From Corinectria fuckeliana (taxonomy: Eukaryota; Ascomycota; Sordariomycetes; Hypocreales; Nectriaceae): 64,000 bases of DNA. Below the pieces are notes generated by a model. It was not told the DNA's origin. It saw only the letters and a list, made by a program, of their open reading frames with translations, and did not search any database. The stretch spans positions 248,001 to 312,000 of the forward strand of contig WPDH01000156.1 of the NCBI GenBank assembly GCA_019137255.1, read 5' to 3'. Each line of letters starts with the position of its first letter. The first letter of the stretch is position 1. Position numbers and translations under genes: made by a program. This document shows, piece by piece, positions 58,283 to 64,000 of this stretch.

Positions 58283-58354
58283 CCTAGACCTAGACCTAGA
58301 CCTAGACCTAGACCTAGACCTAGACCCAGACCTAGACCTGGGCCTATCCCTATC
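58283..58354 (+). repeat. CCTAGA hexamer tandem upstream of PDC
   Basis: Seven perfect CCTAGA units (58283-58324) are followed by CCCAGA, CCTAGA, CCTGGG and two CCTATC units, so the array decays toward its 3' side. It lies about 230-160 bases upstream of the TATA-like box of the PDC gene. Confidence 0.9.
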
Positions 58355-58516
58355 CATCCTGGGCAGAGGGCGGAAATACCGTGATCTTGCTCACCTTGTC
58401 ATCTCACATCCTGCTCCGGCCACGCTGCCTTGCGGGTCTATTTTGGGAGTCGCCGTTATCCATTATCGAACGCATGCGGGTGTGTGTCCTGATATTTTGT
58501 GGTTGCTTCGCTTGCG

Positions 58517-58522
58517 TATAAA
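58517..58522 (+). promoter_or_regulatory. TATA box of pyruvate decarboxylase
   Basis: TATAAA lies 252-257 bases upstream of the PDC start, directly before a C/T-rich tract (CATCCTCCTCCCTCCTCTC). This TATA-plus-pyrimidine layout is usual for strongly expressed glycolytic genes in fungi. The location is seen; the role is inferred. Confidence 0.55.
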
Positions 58523-58773
58523 CATCCTCCTCCCTCCTCTCAGCGCCCACTCCTTTCTCTTCTCCCGCATTCCATCATCATATCATCCTCATATCATCAT
58601 CACCCCTCCCAAGCTTAAAAGCTGCTCCTTCCACACCTTCTCGACTCCCCTAGCCCCTCAGTCTAGGAAGTTTTTCTCCAAGCCTTCCCCCATTACTTCC
58701 CCCGTCAAGCTATCCAACAGCTCATCCAACCGACTTCCCCTCTTCCATCTCCAACTCCAAGCACCTATCCATC

Positions 58774-60814
58774 ATGACAGACCTACGAGTCCAGGCGTTG
58801 AAGAAGCCTATCGACGTCGCCGAGTACCTCTTCAAGCGTCTCCACGAGGTCGGCGTCCGCTCCGTCCACGGTGTCCCAGGAGACTACAACCTCGTCGCCC
58901 TCGACTATCTTCCTGACTGCGACCTCAAGTGGGTTGGCAGCGTCAACGAGCTCAATGCTGGTCAGTGTGCCCCTCTTGCATGTTCCACCCCCCCTCCCAC
59001 CAATTTCCCCATCATGACTTCATATCGTGCAAATCAGAGAGGGGTCCTCGTCGACCCCGCCCTGAACGGCGACCATCAATCCGTGCTACCCTTGCAAACC
59101 ATCTGCATCCGCTCGCCCAGCTCATCGCTGACACCCTCGTGCAGCCTATGCCGCCGACGGCTACGCCCGCGTCTCCAAGATCGCGGCTCTCATTACCACC
59201 TTTGGCGTTGGTGAGCTTTCCGCCATCAATGGCCTAGCCGGTGCATACTCCGAACATATCCCCGTCGTCCACATCGTCGGCTGCCCCTCGACCATCTCTC
59301 AGCGCGATGGCATGCTGCTCCATCACACTCTGGGCAATGGCGACTTCAACGTCTTCGCCAACATGAGCTCCGAGATCTCATGCGAGGTCGCCAAGCTGAA
59401 CAACCCTGCCGAGATCGCCAACCAGATCGATCATGCCCTTCAGTCCTGCTGGCTCCGCTCCCGACCCGTTTACATCATGCTCCCCACCGACACGGTCCAG
59501 GCCAAGGTCGAGGGTGCCCGCCTCGACACCCCAATTGACATGTCTGAGCCCATCAACGACCCTGAGGCCGAGGACTTCGTCGTGTCCGAGGTTCTCAAAA
59601 ATCTCACCGCCGCCAAGAACCCCATCATTCTAGTCGATGCCTGCGCCATCCGCCATCGCGTTTTGGAGGAGGTCCACGACCTTGTTGAGAAGACCAACCT
59701 CCCGGTCTTCGTGACTCCCATGGGCAAGGGTGCCATTAACGAGAACCACTCCAACTATGGTGGTGTTTATGCCGGCGACGGCTCGCACCCCGCCAAGGCC
59801 AAGGACATCGTCGAGTCTTCGGATCTGATCCTCACAGTCGGTGCCATGAAGGTAAGAACCAATTGCTCGCCTCCTTGCACGCCCGACCCCAGGCTAATCT
59901 AATTTTAACTCCAGAGCGACTTCAACACCGCAGGATTCTCGTACAGGACATCGCAGCTCAACTCTATTGACTTTCACAGCGATCACTGTATCGTGCGATA
60001 CTCTACTTATCCCGGTGTTAGCATGAGGGGTGTCCTCCGCAAGGTTATTGACCAGGTCGACCCCTCGACCCTTTCGGCACAGCCAAGCCCAGTGGTGGAA
60101 AACGAGGTTGAAGAGAACCTTGACTCCTCGCAAATCATCACTCAGAAATGGTTCTGGCCCCGTGTCGGTGAGTTCTTGATCGAGAAGGATATCGTCATCA
60201 CGGAAACCGGAACTGCCAACTTTGGCATCTGGGACACCAGATTCCCCGCCGGTGTCACGGCACTCAGCCAGGTTCTCTGGGGAAGCATCGGCTGGTCGGT
60301 CGGCGCTGCCCAGGGCGCTGCACTAGCAGCCAAGGATCTTGGAAACGGCAGGCGAACAATTCTCTTCGTCGGCGACGGATCATTCCAGCTCACGGCCCAG
60401 GAAGTGAGCACCATGATCCGACACAAGCTCAACCCCATCATGTAAGTTGAAAACATATTTTGACTCCCTAGGCTGGGAGCGGACATCGTAACCCTGTGCT
60501 AACCTCACGGCAGCTTCGTCATCTGCAACGACGGCTTCACAATCGAGCGCTTCATCCACGGCATGGAGGCTGAGTACAACGACATCAACGAATGGAGGTA
60601 CAAGGATATTGTGGATGTCTTCGGAGGAGCGAAAACTTCCAAGAAGTTCCAGATCAAGACCAAAGATCAGCTCAACGAGCTTCTCACCGATACCGACTTC
60701 CAAGCAGCCAAGTGCTTGCAGTTTGTGGAGCTCTACATGCCGAAGCAGGACGCTCCTCGTGCTCTAGTCTTGACAGCGGAGGCTAGCGCCAGGAACAACG
60801 CAAAACTCCAGTAG
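58774..60814 (+). CDS. PDC1: Pyruvate decarboxylase
   Basis: Four exons: 58774-58960, 59145-59851, 59915-60441 and 60514-60814, giving 573 residues (yeast Pdc1 has 563). The enzyme converts pyruvate to acetaldehyde and CO2 with thiamine diphosphate and Mg2+ in the cytosol, for fermentation and acetyl-CoA supply. Landmarks are VHGVPGDYNLVALDYL, the cofactor-activating Glu59 in VNELNAAYAADGYAR, the paired His in GMLLHHTLGNGD, and the ThDP-binding GDGSFQLTAQEVS through ICNDGFTIE. ETGTANFGIW matches the second active-site Glu-Thr region. Indolepyruvate or phenylpyruvate decarboxylases share the fold, but the motifs fit Pdc. The exon 1 donor comes directly after the Glu59 motif. The C-terminus ends ASARNNAKLQ. 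Confidence 0.96.
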
Positions 60815-61294
60815 ACGGCGTCCGTTATCCGCCATGTCACGGTTTAGAATGGGGAGAAGAGACTAGGTACAGCTCGCCGAATGGTTGACTGTGCTGTCTC
60901 GCTTAATCAAAATAGTCTAGAAGGGTATTCTAGAATCAGTCGGTAGGCGGATTGGGTTACTGTTGACGTGTTTTACGGAAGAGTTTATGAGCGAGTATGA
61001 ACATAGAAATTGATTACCATGATTCGTTTGAAGAATATAAGAATTTGCAAAGTCTTGTCAATTAGTAGGTGACGGCTCGTCATGGTGTTAGTGGTGATTA
61101 GCGGACACGTGATACGCTAGGGTGTCGGAAAATTCCCTAGCTTCAGCATTCATTTCACTAGCACTAGCATTATTCATGACGTTGGCATCGAGGCGTGCTA
61201 TTTCAACATCCTCCACGAGTAAAAACTATCCCTAGTTCGGTATTTGCTATTAATTGCTTAGAAAACAATCATCCATCGTTATCGAGTCGTTGTC
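60815..61294. other. Spacer between PDC and TAN1
   Basis: These 480 bases hold the PDC 3' flank and a compact TAN1 promoter. CTAGAAGGGTATTCTAGAATC near 60917 is a partial inverted repeat. The last 150 bases are A/T-rich. No gene is seen. Confidence 0.5.
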
Positions 61295-62653
61295 ATGAGC
61301 GACAGAGCCAACAAGAGAAAGCAAGGGCCAGGCGCCTCTAGAGGAGATCCTTCATCCAAGAAGAGCAAAGTGAGTGGTGGCTGGTGAATGAGCTTGGTCA
61401 ATCCCCGGTGCTTAAAACCAGCTCGACATGTGCACATGCCCTCCTTCGTTATATAATTGAGAGGTCTTTCGATTGATTTGGGCTTTGATTTGGCAACGGC
61501 TGCTAATTGATTTGCAAAGGGAGGCAATTCTGGCAAATGGCAAACGACACACCAGAAGGCTAGGCATGCCGAAAGGGTCGAGTTGGGCACCACATTAGAG
61601 GTCAATGATGCCGGCATCTGGGTGACATACGCCAGAGGCATGAAAGGAAAGGCTTTGCGGGAGTTCAAAGCTCTCTGCAACCAGGTATGGTGGCTCTTGG
61701 GCACATTCCGTCGTCCTCGGCTGTGACCCTTGTGACCTTGTCGGCTAACTCGACTCTTGCAGTACGGCGAGTCGCTCTTTGGAATCAAGCCACCGGTCGA
61801 TCCAAGTGACGAGGTGAACGAAGATGAGGACGGCCAAGATATTGAGGCTTCCATCCAACAAGAGTTGGAGAGCTTCAAGGAGTCTCAGAAGCCCAAGACG
61901 AGACAGGTCTTCACGCCCATCACAACCAGGCTCGAATGCCTCTTCTTCATGAAGACCACCCAGCCCATCGATCCCCTTCAACTCATTCAGAAAATGTGCC
62001 AGGATGCCAAGGACTGCCCGGATCCGATGGAGCGGAAGACCAAGTACATCAACCGCTTGACACCTGTGCAAGATACGGATAAGGCGACCGAGGCCGGCAT
62101 CGAGCGCGTGGCCAGGGCAGTCTTGGCCCAATGGTTTGAGTTGAAAAGCGAGTCTGGTGAAGATGTCCAAACTGGAGCTGATGCTCAGGACGATGGAGCG
62201 GAGGCTGCAGCTTGCACGGTGAGTGTTTCCCGACCCTTGTTGCGTTGATTACGCGTCTGATGAATTTGCGTTTTCAGTACGCCATCCGGCATAACATTCG
62301 AAACCACACCACCTTCAAGTCGGATGCCGTGATTAAGAAAGTTGCCGGTCTAGTCAGCTCTAAACACAAGGTCAACCTAGGCAACCCGGACAAGGTTATA
62401 TTGGTCGAGATCTTCCAGGTAAGCGATGCCTCGCCTATGTTGACCTATCCGGGAGCTGTGCAGCTGACTAGCGTAGACATATTGCGGAGTCTCGGTTGTC
62501 GATGGTAAGCAATGGGAGGAGCTGAAGCGGTACAATTTGAACGAGCTGTACAAGTTGGCCTCAGATGCGAAGAAGGAGGTCCCTAGCGAAGAAAAAGGCG
62601 GAATCGACATAGGAGGTCACTCGCGAAGTCGCGTCTTGTCTGGCAGCAACTGA
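61295..62653 (+). CDS. TAN1: tRNA acetylation factor Tan1 (THUMP domain)
   Basis: Five exons: 61295-61369, 61520-61684, 61763-62218, 62278-62418 and 62477-62653, giving 337 residues. Tan1 binds tRNA through its THUMP domain and helps Kre33/NAT10 form N4-acetylcytidine at position 12 of tRNA-Ser and tRNA-Leu. Exon 1 is a basic tail (KRKQGPGASRG, SSKKSK). ERVELGTTLEVNDAGIWVTYAR is followed by an acidic linker, then ITTRLECLFFMKTTQPIDP, IERVARAVLAQWF, YAIRHNIRNHTTF, VSSKHKVNLGNPDKVILVEI and TYCGVSVVDGKQWEELKRYNL. An insertion of about 20 acidic residues sits between the last two conserved halves at the exon 3 end. Yeast Tan1 has 289 residues. All splice sites are canonical. Confidence 0.93.
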
Positions 62654-64000
62654 CGTGTCATGTCAGCATATGTTGAAGGGTGGACAGTATCATGGTAGTA
62701 GCGGCCGTTTTGATAACAGTTGAAGGACGCGAAGGGTCACGGCAAGCGATGTTTGCATCCACAATTGGCAGTAAGAGATGGATACGTACTCGCAACATGA
62801 GCCAATAGGATATGGGAGTCCCTTGCGTGCGAAACACAAGAGATTGGGCATCTAGGCCAGATATCTGGTCTAGGGCGTTGGCTACTCAGGCTAAACAGGA
62901 CTTGCCAGTTGGATCACGGCCACGGCCACGACATGTACACAGACAAGGAGCGGACTGGTGTTGCCTAGCACATAATTCACAGTATATACTCCATTCCAGG
63001 AACATGAGATGCGAGGCAATAGCACAGACACAAGCTTGACATGCTTCGGCTCGAGACGTGTGTCTGACAAGGAACAAGGGCTAGGCCCTGACAGTGTCAG
63101 AGGGAGTGACAAGAGCTTAAACCCGACGAGGGGGACATGCTGTCGGGTGGCTGCTTGGAGGTCTGAGACCGGGGTGGCTTGCGGGGGCTTGGAAGGGCAA
63201 GCGATGACTCGCTGGGGGAGCGAGCATGGCAAGCTTCGAAGATGATGCGGATGCTAGATGTGCGTATCCTAGATACCGTAGATGTGCATATGTGTCCCAG
63301 TGCTCAGCTGGAGCTTAGGCGGCTTCGAAGAGAGGCGGCCTTGAAGTCTAGAAGTTAGGCACCTTAGGCGGGCGGCAGACTCGGAGCGGAGCATCAGCAG
63401 ACTTGGCTCCGGGTGGCCAGCGGCCGTCTCGTCTAAACCTGAACTAAAATAAAATCAGATCCGAGACGAGCCTCATGTGGGAACCATTCGCCAAACTCCA
63501 CACCTCCGACGCCACGGCGCGAGCCATCGTCAGCTCAGCTCCTGTGGTCTTGGTCACTTGAAGCGTGGTGCATGAGGTAGTGCAAAGACATGACGACCCA
63601 GCTCAGTCTACCAAGTACCGGTACATCCTACCTACCTATCTAGCCTCTACGAATACAACTCCACGCACGAAGTATCTAGGATTCCAGGCTACGACTCTAC
63701 AACTTCGCATCCAGCTTGGATCGCCATGCATCCCCCATGCCCCCCATAGCCCGCGACGGCCGAAGCACAAAAGGCTCAGCTGCCCCCCTGAAAAGCGCCA
63801 CACGACACGACACACCCCGGTGCAGGGCCGCGGAATTCCACCCAAAACCCCAGAAGATATCCAGGTCGCGTTCGCTTGCGCCGTCCAATCATAAATTTCC
63901 CGGCTCGCTTCCCAATGCAGCCTTTGATCGTCGTCGCTCAACGACGAGTCAACGACACGACAGCGGCCTGGCCTCTGCATGACCCCTTTGCCGGGTCTTT
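62654..64000. other. Right-edge intergenic region
   Basis: I see no gene. Short frames (63565-63894 plus, 63636-63980 minus) lack known motifs. A TACCTACCTATC motif lies at about 63629-63640. The final 150 bases are C-rich on the plus strand and may belong to the leader of a gene beyond the window. Confidence 0.45.

Larger units (their letters stand above)
56060..58773. other. 2.7 kb spacer and promoter of pyruvate decarboxylase
   Basis: I recognise no gene. Minus-strand open frames 57201-57503 and 57472-57927 lack known motifs. A T-run lies at about 56526-56538. On the right is the promoter of pyruvate decarboxylase: a CCTAGA tandem (58283-58336), a TATAAA at 58517, then a leader of about 240 bases that is almost purely C/T/A, typical of highly expressed fungal genes. 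Confidence 0.5.

Noticed and set aside
1..64000. A biosynthetic gene cluster, mobile element or horizontally acquired island
   Set aside because: All recognised genes are conserved single-copy fungal functions except one transporter and one regulator, which lie 27 kb apart. I saw no transposase, terminal repeats, or block of different base composition.

Overview
This is a 64 kb stretch of ordinary nuclear DNA from a filamentous ascomycete, almost certainly a Sordariomycete and probably Hypocreales or a close relative. The evidence is: short spliceosomal introns of about 48-184 nt with GTAnGT-type donors and CTAAC/CTGAC branch sites close to the acceptor; a Zn2Cys6 transcription factor; a Pmk1/Fus3-type MAP kinase nearly identical to those of plant-pathogenic and mycoparasitic Sordariomycetes; T/C-rich leaders in front of most genes; and long gene-poor spacers carrying ACCTACC/GGTAGGT microrepeats. 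I cannot name the genus. I see no bacterial operons, CRISPR, insertion sequences, rRNA or tRNA.

I support 20 protein-coding genes. From left to right they are: a jacalin-tailed zinc metallopeptidase of the YIL108W type (+, 1927-4544); phosphatidylserine synthase (+, 5832-6808); a DHA2-type MFS transporter with a long N-terminal extension (+, 8999-11302); GAR1 of H/ACA snoRNPs (-, 11697-12596); an Slm1/Slm2 PH-domain protein (-, 13714-16647); an Ldb17/SPIN90/Dip1 actin regulator (-, 18705-20366); phospholipid:diacylglycerol acyltransferase (-, 21126-23042); the NatC catalytic subunit Naa30/Mak3 (+, 24559-25182); a DUF1917/BLES03 protein (-, 26108-27163); the diphthamide factor Dph7/Rrt2 (+, 27841-29166); an exportin-5/Msn5 karyopherin with 11 exons (+, 30405-34804); a Zn2Cys6 regulator (+, 37986-40058); a 101-residue membrane protein (-, 40883-41317); SEC24 of COPII (+, 43409-46313); a Pmk1/Fus3 MAP kinase (+, 49929-51192); a TLDc/OXR1 protein (+, 52315-53379); uroporphyrinogen-III synthase (-, 53817-54814); ERV1 sulfhydryl oxidase (+, 55387-56059); pyruvate decarboxylase (+, 58774-60814); and tRNA acetylation factor TAN1 (+, 61295-62653). 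Every multi-exon model was checked by hand for splice phase, and every total is divisible by three.

The genes are mostly single-copy housekeeping functions and do not form a biosynthetic cluster. Some loose themes exist: lipid synthesis (PSS, PDAT), PI(4,5)P2/cortical actin (SLM1, LDB17), secretion and transport (SEC24, MSN5), RNA and translation modification (GAR1, DPH7, TAN1), and mitochondria/heme/redox (HEM4, ERV1, OXR1). The clearest regulatory arrangement is the divergent HEM4/ERV1 pair, which shares a 572 bp promoter holding two TATCGATA palindromes.

I did not find a convincing new biological system. The observations most worth checking are a possible small spliced gene on the minus strand near 46.75-47.1 kb, the duplicated TATCGATA element, a splice-controlled dilysine tail on the 101-residue membrane protein, and four stop-free introns of 3n length. 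The last are about what chance predicts.
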